Below are positions 1-13,000 of a DNA stretch of 64,000 bases, piece by piece. Source of the DNA: Hepsetus odoe (taxonomy: Eukaryota; Chordata; Actinopteri; Characiformes; Hepsetidae); contig CM029382.1 in assembly GCA_017165825.1 (NCBI GenBank), forward strand, positions 22,515,941-22,579,940. The letters are read 5' to 3'. Both the position numbers and the translations under genes were made by a program. The notes beneath the pieces are model-generated. The model was not told where the DNA came from. It saw only the letters and a list, made by a program, of their open reading frames with translations, and did no database searches. The first letter of the stretch is position 1. Each line of letters begins with the position of its first letter.

Positions 1-112
1 CCTTTGCTCAGGGGGTACCTCAAGACGAGAAAAACCTACTTGTTGAGGAGTCAAGACCCACAATCTTCCGATGCAGGGCAACTCCCTTACCACTAGGCCA
101 CCACTGCCCACT
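1..112 (-). repeat. tRNA-derived SINE (family A), partial
   Basis: Read on the minus strand, this begins with the tRNA-like head gggcagtggtggcctagtgg followed by the tail segment that contains the antisense of 'gggtacc..ttgagcaa'. Better copies of the same family lie at 5,642, 12,363, 44,330 and elsewhere. It is cut by the window edge. Confidence 0.7.
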
Positions 113-340
113 GACACTGGGCAGTGACACTGACACTGACACAAAGCTCTACTGACATCTAGTTCAGAGTTCAGAAAGTCTACTTTTGTCCATTTTGATT
201 TTTAATATAAAGCTTTATAAAAGTTTAGGTGAGCGTCACCTTAATTTAATCCCTCGTGAACGCCTGAAAGATGTTTCAATAAAATCAACTTTTGAAATGA
301 AAATACTGAACATTCAGCTGAACTGAACATTCACTTTTAA

Positions 341-376
<36 letters not shown>

Positions 377-647
377 TATAATTTAATATATTTTTTCTTT
401 ATATATTTAAATTATAATAGAAAATAATAATTCAATAAATTCAAAGTTTTAAGTCATGAAATATATATTTTTTCCTAATCTGCTTGTATATTGTATACAT
501 GCCTTTCCATTTTACAAATTGTTTTAATTATTAAAAAAAAAAGTATTTACGTTTACATAAATGAATATTTACATAATTCTTTGTTTGTGCAGTTCTCAGG
601 ATCAATAAAGTTTTCTGATTCTGATAATGTAACGCACTCTCTTGTAG
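113..647. other. arap1 intron, AT-rich, with (TG)n microsatellite
   Basis: Intronic sequence with no coding signal. It holds a short GACACT tandem (around 112-140), a (TG)n/(TA)n microsatellite at about 342-375, and AT-rich sequence. The last ~30 bases form the pyrimidine-containing acceptor region ending in cttgtag at 647. Confidence 0.6.
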
Positions 648-778
648 AGTTCAGCAGGCGCTGGTGTGTGCTGAGCTTGATGGGCACTAGTACTACGAGA
701 GGCGACAAGAGCGCCACTAGCGGGTCTGAAGATGAAAGAAATCGTCTGCCTGGCCGTCAGTCCTCCTGAGACACACGG
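648..778 (+). CDS. arap1: arap1 exon: start of PH3 domain (frame-disrupted)
   Basis: After acceptor cttgtag, the first frame reads FSRRWCVLS, the beta1-beta2 core of a PH domain. Then YYE (around 690-700) and finally KEIVCLAVSPPETHG appear in other frames, so at least two small indels lie between about 672 and 725. The order of pieces matches ARAP1 PH3. The donor is ACGG/GTACTG at 778/779, approximate. Lesions may be assembly indels or pseudogene decay. Confidence 0.7.
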
Positions 779-3700
779 GTACTGTCTGTTCAGACTGGTG
801 GATCAGTTTAAGTCAGGTGGATTAGGGCTATTTGTGGCAGATTTTGCCAACAGTGGCGGATTATAGTGGATTAACGGCAGTGATGAAGATTAGGTATGTT
901 ATTTTGGATTAAATCTTTCTCTGCGGATAACTGCTGGATTACATCAGTGGTGTCTGTTTAGGTAAGCATTGATGGACTGCATTACTTTTGCTGGATTAGA
1001 TCTGTCCTCTTGGATTAATTAGCACAATTTGATTAGGTCAGTACTGTTGCTTTAGATTAGAATTGCTGGATAAGGTCAGTATTACTAGATTAGTTCAGTT
1101 TGCCTTATTAGTGCTGGATTAGGTCAGTCCTTGTTAAATTGATTCAGGTCAGTAATGATGCATTTGGTTGGTCCCATTTGGATTATTTTAGTGCAGCTGG
1201 ATTAGATCTGTCCTTTTGGATTAGGTCAATTGAGCTGGATTAGTTTAGTATTGCTGGATTAGGTCAGTCCTGTTCAATCAGGTCAGTAATGACGGATTAG
1301 GTCAGTTGTGCTGTATTAGGTCGGTCCTGATTGGATTAGGTTAGTGCAGCTGGATTAAATCTGTTAGTTCGTGTTGGATTAGGTCAGAACTCTTTGGATT
1401 AGGTGAGTAGTGTTGGATTAGGTCTGTCCTATTGGATTAGGTAAATCCTTCAGAATTAGGTCTGTCCTTTTGGATTAAGTCAGTCGTGCTGGATTTGCTC
1501 AATCCTGCTAGATTAGGTTTGTATAGCTAGATTAGCGTCCGTATTGTAAATTCTCATTCTAATCTCCTTCCCTCGCTTTCTTGATTTCTTTTTCTCTCGA
1601 TGCGATCCTCGTTTAAAGGATCTACTTTCGGATCTTGGACGGCTTTACCTTTTGGCACTGACAATCCTGAGGTCATGAGGAAGTGGGTCAAATCCATTGC
1701 TAAGGTAAACCACAGTGGGTGCCTGTCAAAAGTTTTGGCGCACCTCGTCTTTCGTTTTGAGCACGAGAGTCTGTTTTTCAGAATCTCCATCTCTCTCTTT
1801 CTCTTTCTCGTTCTCCTCCCCCAGTCCTTCATCCCGACATGTGCGGAGGACCTGCTGCAGAAGGAATTTGAGCGGATCGGCCGATTGAGCTACAAAGACC
1901 CTCTGAACCTGGAGAGCTCCAAGGTGGGCTGGTTCTGCCTGGAGTCCTCCACCCTCCATGTGTGCCTGGAGGACGGCCACGGGCAGGAAACCATCCACCT
2001 GCAGAAACTTCTGGAGCTATGTGAGTCGAAGCCTGTTTTGCTTCCTGTTTCATGGCTCGGCCAGCATTATCTCTCCGATTTACGACCTTTGCCACCTTTC
2101 CTCGCCTGACCCCTGCATTTCTGTTCCCTCCCTGAATTGGCCTTTTGAAGGTTTTATGGGTTTCTGATTCCAGCTGAGGTCGGGAACTTCCAGGGTGTGA
2201 ACGTTATCTCACTCTCATTTCCGAAACGTGATTTAAGGGTAGGTAAGAATGCTCCTGAAGGCGGATCCACTGATTTTTCCATCGCTGTGAAAGAGTGGCT
2301 CACAGTGAAAGCCTCAGACTGAGGGTTCCAGGGTAAAACCTTCTCTTAACCTGGATGTCTGGTTCCATTCAGTTCCAGTTCTGATACGGCTGCAGGTTAG
2401 GAGGCAGAATTTTAGGTCAGGCTGCTCGGAAAGGCTTTGTTTACATCATAACCTTCGCTAACATTTTCAACAATCTGTGGAATTCCCGTTTCACCCGAAG
2501 TGCTGATGCTATTTTTGTCTGATTTTCTGTCCTACTATCAATGTTACAAAGTGTCACGAATAAAACAATAGGACGCAGAGGAATGGCCACTGGACGACTT
2601 CTAGTTCCTTTCGGGGCTTTTCTTTCTCACTTCCTTTATCATTTCTTTCTATCTTTGCCTTTTAGCCAAAGATCCCTCTTTGCAGGAATGTGTTTCATAA
2701 ATACATTGTTCAGACGCTTGAACATTCCTGGGGTTTGGGTTGTTTTCCAGTAAGGTTTCAAATGATTCCTGTCGAGACTGGTCTAGTTTATTGTTGGGAA
2801 TAGAGTTGGTTTATTTTAGGGACTGGACGGGTTTAGTGTTGATACTGGACTGGTATATTGCAGAGACTGGACTGGGTTATTGTAACGACTGGACTGGTTT
2901 ACTGTTGGGACTGGACAATTTCTATCAGAGACTGGAATAGTTTCTTGTTGGGACTGGACTGGTTTATTGTTGGGACTGGATTTGGTTTATTGTTGGGGCT
3001 GGATTGATTTTAGCGTTGGGACTGGACTGGTTTAGTGTTGGGTCTGGACTGGTTTGTTAGTTGAACTGGAATTTAGTTTATGAATTTGAGACTGGAACTG
3101 CGTGTGAGACTAGATTTGTTTATTGTGGAGACTGAAGCTGCTTTATTGCAAAGGACTTCGTTTGTTTATAGTAGGGGCTAGACTAGTTTATTATGAGACT
3201 GAATTTGTTTATAGTAGGGACTGGACTGGTTTATTGTAGGGACTGGATTTGTTTATGGTAGGGACTGGACTGGTTTATTGTAGGGACTGGATTTGTTTAT
3301 GGTTGGGGACTGGACTGCTTTATTGTAGGGACTGGATTTGTTTATGGTAGGGACTGGATTTATTTATTGTTGGGACTGGACTGGTTTATTATAGGGACTG
3401 GATTTGATTCATTGTTGATACTGGACTGGTTTATTTATTAGGACTAGACTGGTTTACAGTAGAGATTAGCTTGTTTATTTGTGTTAGAGACTGGACTAGT
3501 TATGGTAGAGATTAGGCTTGTTTATTTATTGGAGACTGAACTAGTTTATGGTAAAAGTTGACATTTGTTGTTAGGACTGAACTAGTTTATGGTGAAGTTG
3601 GAAGCACATTTGTTATTTGGGACTGGACTGGTTTATGGTAGGGATTGGGCTTGTTTGTTGTTGGGACTGGACTGGTTTATGGTAGGGATTGGGCTTGTTT

Positions 3701-6309
3701 GTTGTTGGGACTGGACTGGTTTATGGTAGGGATTGGGCTTGTTTGTTGGGACTGGACTGGTTTACGGTAGGAATTGGGCTGGTTTTTGGACTGGACTGGT
3801 TTATGGTAGGGATTAGGCTGGTTCTTGGACTGGACTGGTTTACGGTAGGGATTGGGCTGGTTTGTTGTTGGGACTGGACACCAGTTTATGTTAGGGATTG
3901 GGATGGTTCTTGGAATGGACTGGTTTATGGTAGGGATTGGGCTTGTTTGTTGTTGGGACTGGACTGGTTTATGGTAGGGATTGGGCTTGTTTGTTGGGAC
4001 TGGACTGGTTTACGGTAGGGATTGGAAAGCATTTATTTGGGACTGGACTGGTTTATGGTAGGGATTGGGCTGGTTTTTGGGAGTGTTTCTGGTAGGGATT
4101 GGGCTGGTTTTTGGGAGTGTTTCTGGTTGGGATTGGTTTAGTTTTTAGTAGGAATTGAATTGGTTCCTAGTGGTGATTTGATTTACTATGCAATATAATT
4201 TGAAATGGGTTCTTGTTCGGATCAGATTGTTTTCTGGTAGGAGCTGGTATTGTTTGATGTTCAACATAGAACAGCAGAAAACACACTAATGTACCATAGC
4301 AGTTTCATAAAGGGGAAAAATAAAATGCAAGAGAAAGGGAAGGTATGAGTCTGTTTTCCGAACTGGCAGCTCAACAACAAAAAAAAAAAAACAAACAAAA
4401 AAAACTAATGAACGTACTAGAGTTTTTATGCGGTTTGTATTGTTTGTTGATTCGGTAAGTTGTGAAGTGAAAGATGTGTTTCCAGTAAGCAAGAAGGACC
4501 AGGAAATTCTCTTTGGGATAGTTTGGATAGTTTACATACTTGAAACTTGAGACATGCAGAGATGCCATCTTCATTTTATTCCAGCTTAAAATTGCAAAAG
4601 ACAAAGTAAATGTAATGGCTCTTATTTTTATTCACAAATCAAGCCGACCGAAGAGAACAAAACAAATAATGCGATTGGAGTGAAATTACCATTCTTACTG
4701 ATCCCAGTTCAATTTCCCAGATTCCACCAGTGTCCTACTGTGGCTGAACCAGTGTGTCTGAAAGGAAATACAGTAAGACCGAGGACACTAGCATGACCTC
4801 CATGACAGGTTAAGTGGTAGAAGCACTGATGGATCGAGCAGAGGAAGGACAGGGAGAAGAGAAAGAAAGGGTTTCGAGAAGCTGGGTGGAGGACAGGAAA
4901 GCGATCCGCATCGCTCAGTGAGCCAGTAATCCCCAGTTAATTAGAAACAATAAATTTGGAGATGTTTTCTTTCTGGGCACAGACACGTGTCAGAATCACT
5001 GAGAGAGCGGAAAGCCATGATTGCAACCCAAACCACAAATTCGCTTCAGGCTGATCATATCCCTTTCTCTTTCCTCCCCTGGCGAGGGAGAATGAAGTTC
5101 CTGGTGCTGGTCGGCGGGGCAGGTGAGTGGCCGAATCGACCTCCCACCCAGCGATTTGAGAACATATACGATGGCCAGCACTCTCGATGCCCAATCCTGT
5201 CGCTGTCTCTGGGACCCTGTACATCGAGGGCGAGAGGAAGTTGGACTTCCACGGCTGGGCGGCAGCCATCGAGAGGGCTGCCGGGGGCTCTGGAGATACG
5301 CTGAGTCAGCAGCAACTCACCGAGGGCGACATCCCAGTGATTGTGGAGCGCTGCATTCACTACATCACCCAATACGGTAACAATAACCTCCACTATCACC
5401 CAATAAGGCGACAGCATCACCCACTATCACCCAATAAGGCGACAGCATCACCCACTATCACCCAATGCAACAGGTGGTCCAGTGTTAAATCCTACCCTGA
5501 GGTACTCTTGAGCAAGGTACCGTCCCCATCACTGCTCCCCTGCTGTGTATGTGTGTAAAAAAGCCTGATAAGGAATTACATGTAATTAAAAAAAAGGAAA
5601 GGCAGTTTGAAAGCTTGAATCAAGCTGAATTCGAAAGGTATGGGCAGCAGTGGCCTAGTGGTTAGGCGTCGGCCACATGATCGGAGGATCGGGAGTTCGA
5701 ACCCCTTCCCAATGGGTTGCCCTGAGGTACCCTTGAGCAAGGTGCCGTCCCCATCACTGCTCCCGCGCTTTCAATAGCAGCCCACTGCACATGTGTATGG
5801 GTGAAAATGCAGAGGCCGAATTTCCCATTAGGTAGCGATTATAAATAAAGGATTATTATTATTATTATAGCTATCAGCAAACGTGCTTCTGGGTAATAAA
5901 ATAAAATGTGGAGATTTTGGGTAGAGGAGGCCGACATGTTCGCGGCCAGTTGTTCGCGAGAGAATGCAGCGGTAGATTGATGATAAAAACAGCAAACAGT
6001 CCAGCGGAGAGACAATATTGAGCTTCGTGATTTCCTTCCCACTCAGAAAGATGAATGTTTGTGTTCAGGCGCCTTGTGGGTTTCTGTCAAAACACACTGG
6101 ATTGGTGTGGTGTTTCAGACGGAGTGAGATAAAGGCTGATAACGCTGGAGACGTGGGAAGCTGGAGGCTGTGTTTTGTTGAATTCCCACGTCCAATGCAG
6201 GACAGGTGTGGGCGAGGATCAAGTAATTGGTGCTGTAACCAGCGTGGTGGAATAAAAAGTCTTTGGAGGCAGGATTTTCACGTTCAGTGTGAGTTCAGAT
6301 GAATAGCAG

Positions 6310-6341
<32 letters not shown>

Positions 6342-6520
6342 TTCACTCATATTTACAGTGATTCTAACTCTGTGACTATCATTTTCTCTCTCTCTTCGTC
6401 TCTCTGTCTATCGTTTTCTCACTCTTTTGTTTTACTCTCTCTCACTTACTTTCTCTCTCTCATTCTCTCTCTTTTCTCTCTCCTCAATAGAAAGCTGTGC
6501 CTTTGCCTGTAGCTGACTAG

Positions 6521-6558
<38 letters not shown>

Positions 6559-9388
6559 ACAGGGTTGACGTCTGAAGGGATTTACCGTAAGAGTGGAGTA
6601 AACAGTAGGATCACCTCCCTGCTGGAGGCGTTCAGGCGGGACGCTCGCTCGGTGTGGCTGAAAGAGGCGGAGCAACAGGTGGACGACGTCTCCAGTGTCT
6701 TGAAGAGGTTCTTCAGGGAAATTGAAGAGGGCCTGTTCGGCTAGCAAACAAACAACTGGCTCAGCACCACAATTGACACGCACAGTGGATCCTCCAACAC
6801 TCTGGACTTAATTGGCGCCAGCGAATAGGTTCCACGTTAAAGGGAGGCCCATATCGCGAAATCTGTTTGATGAAGTAAATCTGTTAAGCTAAAGTGTGCA
6901 TCTGCTGTGTGCTACAATGACACTGTCCTCAACTGAACTATTCTATATGCACTATGGATTATTCAGTATCCACTATGGATTATTCAGTATCCTATGGATT
7001 ATTCAGTATGCACTATGGATTATTCAGTATCCACTATGGATTATTCTATATCCACTATGGATTATTCTATATCCACTATGGATTATTCAGTATCCTCTGG
7101 ATTATTCAGTATCCTATGGATTATTCAGTATCCACTATGAATTATTCAGTATCTACTATGGTTATTCTTTATATCCACTATGGATATTCAGTATCCACTA
7201 TGGATTATTCAGTATCACTATGAATTATTCAGTATCTACTATGGATTATTCAGTATCCACTATGAATTATTCAGTTTTCCACTATGAATTATTCAGTATC
7301 CACTATGAATTATTCCGTTTCCACTTGGAATGACTCAGTTTCTGTCGTTAATGGTTGGTTCTGCAGTATGAGTTATACAATAACCACTATGAATTGTTCT
7401 GTTTGGACAGTTGACTGTTCAGTAACTACATTTGGTGTATATTTGACTCGGCTGTTCATCACTCGAGACCTGACTCACCTCAAAACATTTTGTGTGCGTG
7501 CAGCTATTTCAGACGAAAGCAAGAGGATCTCTCAATATCAGCTACTTTTCAACAGCATGCCTCGAGTCAACAAAGCCACACTACGCACCCTGGTCAATCA
7601 CTTATATTGGTGAGACACACACACACACACACACAAATCCCTTACAAGTAGGTTGCCCCGAGGTACCCATGAGCAGGTTTCACTCCCCGGGCACTTATTA
7701 GCTGCCTCTGCTGGAGTGTGAGTGTGTGGATGAAATGCAGAGGTGTAATTTTTTGTGGTTTCACTTTGTGCTGTGCTGTACTTCACAATGACAAGACAAG
7801 TCGCTTTTACTTCCTCTTTTTTCCACATATCTCTTCCCCATTCTCCAGCTTCATCAGCACACATGTGCTCTTTGCTAACTGTTGTGTGTGTGTGTGTGTG
7901 TTGTGTGTGTGCGTGTGTGTGTGTGCAGTGTTCAGTGCTTCTCTGAAATGAACCAGATGAACCTGCATAACCTGGCGATAGTGTTTGGGCCAACGCTGTT
8001 TCAGACCGACGGCAAAGACTACAACGCCGGGCGGGTGGTAGAGGACCTCATTCAGCACTACATCACTATATTCAAGGTGTGTGTGTGTTTGTGCGTGTAT
8101 GCGCGTGCACACAACTAAATCATAAATTCAAGCTTTCAGAAATAAGATCCCTGTGTAGATTAACCGACAGAAAACAATAATCAAACGCTGAGGAGTACAG
8201 AGACTGGACTGAACATGAGAGACAACAACACTGTCCTTCAGAGGAAGATCTGGAGAACTGCTCAGGTACCAGAACTATTGCTGAACATGAGAACAACACT
8301 GTCCTTCAGGAAGATCTGGAGAACTGCTCCAGGTACAGAGACTGGACTGAACATGAGGAACAACAACACTGTCCTTCAGGAAGATCTGGAGAACTGCTCA
8401 GGTACACGAGACTGGACTGAACATGAGACAACACTGTCAGCTAGGAAGATCTGGAGAACTGCTCAGGTACAGAGACTGTACTGAACATGAGAGACAACAG
8501 CACTGTCCTTCAGGAAGATCTGGAGAACTGCTCAGGTGCAGAGACTGGACTGAACATGAGAGACAACAACACTGTCCTTCAGGAAGATCTGGAGAACTGC
8601 TCAGGTACAGAGACTGGACTGAAAATGAGAGACAACAACACTGTCTTCAGGAAGATCTGGAGAACTGCTCAGGTACAGAGACTGGACTGAACATGAGAGA
8701 CAACAACACTGTCCTTCAGGAAGAGATCTGGGAGAACTGCTGAGGTACAGAGACTGGACTGAAAATGAGAGACAACAACACTGTCCTTCAGGAAGATCTG
8801 GAGAACTGCTGAGGTACAGAGACTGGACTGAACATGAGAGACAACAACACTGTCCTTCGGGAAGATCTGGAGAACTGCTCAGGTACAGAGACTGGACTGA
8901 AAATGAGGAACAACAAACACTGTCCTTCAGGAAGATCTGGAGAACTGCTCCTCAACAAGACATTAAAATACAAGAAAGTCTGGAAAAAAATGAAGAAATG
9001 AGGGGTTTAAGAGTTTTGCACAGAGGTGTTTACAATACTGATAACATGTTGGATAAAAAATCAATGAAACAAAATGTCCCACTTGTACAGGTCGGCACTT
9101 CAGTCCGTGTCCCCTCTGGATTAAATCACAGCCTCTAAACAATCGCTGCAGCCTTCTTTCTTAAATTCTGTTCCTCTTAAACATCTCCTGTAAAACTACC
9201 CCTCAGTCATACTCATACTGTCTCCATTCCACACCATCACAGATTAAGATTCTAAATCTGAACGTTACATAAAGTCACCCTACTGCCACCTGGTGGTGAA
9301 CTTCACTTTGTGTTTTTACCAGTATTTCAGGAGTGCCTTTTTAAAAATAAACTTTAGGAATTTTATCAGCTCTATAATATCTATTAGC

Positions 9389-9433
<45 letters not shown>

Positions 9434-9937
9434 TATTATTATTATTATTAATGAGACCACAACAGTACTAGTATAACAGTACTATAATATAAATGTAATA
9501 ATGTACTGTTATACTACTACTATATTGTATTATTATACAAAATAAAGAAATAAAAGTTATATAAAAATAATGCTTCATAGTAAAATACTTTAAAAATATA
9601 ATTTCTTAAAAATTATTATTATTATTATTATTATTACTATTACAATAACAATGGTAGGAAAATTTACAATAATGACTTTTCTCCACTTTAGGTGATAAAA
9701 TTAAACATCTGGAAACATTTGGAAATATCATGTTCTGGATATATTGGAAAATTTGATATTTTTGCTAAAATATTTTCTCCAAAAAACTATTTTGCACTTC
9801 TGTCCCCACTCTGTCTCTCTGTCTCCTCTGTCTCTGTGTCTTTCAGGTCCAATGAGCAACAAGTTGAAACGGCTTAACAGCGAGATCACGTTAATCATCA
9901 AGCTGAGAGACAACCTCAACCCTAAAATGGGCTCTCT

Positions 9938-10000
<63 letters not shown>

Positions 10001-13000
10001 AATAACTTCAGCCTTTGGCTGAACAAATGTGGTCCCTGATGTAAAAATATCTTTCCTGGCTGATGCTCATGGGGCCCCCTAGTGGTTGGAGCCCAACAAT
10101 TGCTTGGAAGATTTTTGTGTTTTATTGCCAATAATTGAATCTGAAGTCTCATTTTTGTTTCGTTTCCAGGTCAGTGGGGACTTCTCCTGCCCGGTTTATC
10201 TGGAGAAGAAGGAGATGACAGGCAGCACGTGAAGGTGACCCATAGGGCCTGGATATTGAGGACATCTGACTCAAACCATGTCCAGCCCCAAACCTTAAAC
10301 AAACTTATTGTTCTCTCTCCGACCAACAGCCACAGCCTAAAACAGATTTAACAATCAGTGATCTATGACATGCATGTCCCAGTTGCCCAACTTTATCCAT
10401 GTTCTTTTTCAGATACATGCGTGTGAGACTTTGATTATTTGAAATTATTTTTGAAACTACTTTTTAGTATTTGAATTTTATTTTTGCTGATCAACACAAA
10501 AATCAACCCAGCATAGGGTGAAAATGTTGTTTTTACTTCTCGTTTTTTCGTATTTTGCTTCCAAAATCCAGTTTTTAAATTTTTAATTTTTTAATTTTTG
10601 AAGTCTTGAAGAGGAACAGTTTCTCATATCTTCCTGAGGACAGTGTTGTTGTCTCTCATTTTCAATTGCATTCTCCAGATCTTCCTGAAGGACAGTGTTG
10701 TGTCTGTTTTCAGTGCAGTTCTCAGATCTTCCAGAAGGACAGTGTTGTTGTCTCTCATTTCCAGTCCAGTCTCTGTTCCTGAGCAGTTCTCCAGATCTTC
10801 CTGAAGGACAGTGTTTCATTCTCTCTCATTTTCAGTCCAGTCTCTGTACCTGAAAGTTCTCCAGATCTTCCTGAAGGACAGTGTTGTTGTCTCTCATTTT
10901 CAGTCCAGTCTCTGTACACGGGGCGCAGTTCTCAGATCTTCCTGGTTAGTGTTGTTGTCTCTGCATTTCAATTCAGTCTCTGTACCTGACAAATTCTCAG
11001 ATCTTCCCTGAGCGATGGCCTGTTGGCTCTTCAGTCCAGTCTCTGTACCTGAGCAGTTCTCCAGATCTTCCTGAAGGACAGTGTTGTTGTCTCTCATTTT
11101 CAGTCGAGTCTCTGTTCCTGAGCAGTTTGATAGATTTGTGTTGGTTAATCCACACAGTGATCTACGTCTGAACCTTCAAGCAGAACAAAGCGTCAAACTT
11201 AAGACAAGAAGCAGTGAAGATACAGGTGCAGCTGATTCCAGATGATCAGGATAGTGATTCGTTTACTGAGTGGTTGGAAGCACTTTATCTAGAACCTTGT
11301 ATCCTTGGAAACCTTGCAGTCTGTCCTTAAATATTTGCTCTGTCAAAATCGGTCAAAGATCAAGTTTGACTTGAAAATGTTTTTGCACCAGCAAGGAAAA
11401 TGAAATAAATTAAAAACTCACTACTAGCCCTGTTAGTCCTCATTGACTTTTTAAAAAGTGCCTTGTTCTGATTTCCCGCAGATCCCGGCCTCCATGACCG
11501 CGGCTGAGATGACGTTTGAGATTCTGGACCGGCGGAAAATCACAGTGAAGGAGAAAGACTACTGGTGCTGCTTTGAGGTCAATGAGAAAGATGAAACAGG
11601 TTGGTACCTCTTTCGGTTAAAATATAAAAGATGGCTGGATAGATGAATATTTTGGACTTTTGTTGAGAACAGCAGCATAACCACTAGGTTCTAAGAAAAA
11701 TATGAATTGGGTAAGATGGCGGCTGATTTACCTCTAGCCCAAATTGGGATTCTGAGTTGATTACATGCAAACTTCAGTACAGTGCCAGCAAAGATGTTTC
11801 AATTTCATTCTGAAGTCTGGATTTCCATGACTGAAGTTTCTGTTTTAGTACACTTTGGGAAATATAATAATTTAGGGGTGTTGGTGGTCAAGTGATACAA
11901 TATTCACTCATGGACCAAGAGGTTGCAGGTTCAAACCCCATCTTCAGCACTATCATCATTGGGTTCCAGAGAAAAAAGCTGTTCCAGACAGACTGTCCCT
12001 GTTATTAGGAAATGAGAGTCACTCTGGATAAGAAGGGTCTACTAAGTTCTTTTCACAACTCCAGAACTTCCATATAAGGCATTGTTTTTCATTACCATGC
12101 GGATTCACAGACAAGATGCCACCATGTCTGTGGTCCTTTAAGGACTCGACTCCCAGTTTTCTTGCTGTGACTGGGAACCATGCCCTCTGTCCCAGTATAA
12201 GTGAACGGCCAGACGTCTACTCCCTCCCTGTGCAAAAATGAAAAGGCCTGTGTCGCCACCTAGTGCCCCAGAGTAGCAACTCTTCAAAGTTCAGGCCTCC
12301 TTGCTGTAAATACTAGATTGTTCCTAGTTTTTCTGCACGATATTAATCTTGAAGACATGACTTTGGGGCAGCGGTTGGAGACTAGCCTCCAGGATCGAAA
12401 GGTCATGGATTTGAAGGATGCTTGAGCAAGGCACTGTCCCCATCCCTGCTCCCCGGGCGCTGGATATAGCTGGTGGATGGAAAGCAAGAGGTTGCATTTT
12501 GAGTGCTGTGCTGCGTTTCTATAGCAAACAGTCACTTTCACTTTTTATGCAATTGCTCAAGACTAGCTGACATTCATTCAAATGTTTATTCCCTCTGTTC
12601 AGAGCGTCCACTGCACTACCAGGAGCGTGTGCTGCCCATCCTGCACTCTCTGGGAACGGACAGCCATTTAGTGGTGAAGAAGAATTTATCCATGGAGGCC
12701 ATGCTGATCTACCTGGGTAAGAAACTCAGCCTAAACACAGTGTCTCCCTGTAAAAGGTTTGGTGTGAAATGTGCACTGACCGTGGAGTTTGTGACGTGAG
12801 GTTGTGTGTTTGTTGTTTCCACAGCCAGTAAGGTGGACGTGTCCAAGCACGGCATGCTGAAGTTCCGAGAGGAGAAGAGTCTACTTGGCCTGACCACCGG
12901 CAGCTTCAACGACAGATACTTCATGCTCAACCAGAATACACTGCGGCTCTACAAAGACGTCCGGGTGAGCCTCTGCGTCTGAATGTGCAAAAGCTTGAAG

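Noticed and set aside
5642..5715. tRNA gene
   Set aside because: A- and B-box-like motifs are present, but the arms do not fold into a cloverleaf and the text continues into a SINE body repeated across the window.
8190..8950. CRISPR-like array
   Set aside because: The 69-bp units are contiguous tandem repeats without unique spacers, in a vertebrate intron.
9395..9450. Cruciform or regulatory hairpin at (TAA)n(ATT)n
   Set aside because: Self-complementary, but explained by two adjacent simple repeats.
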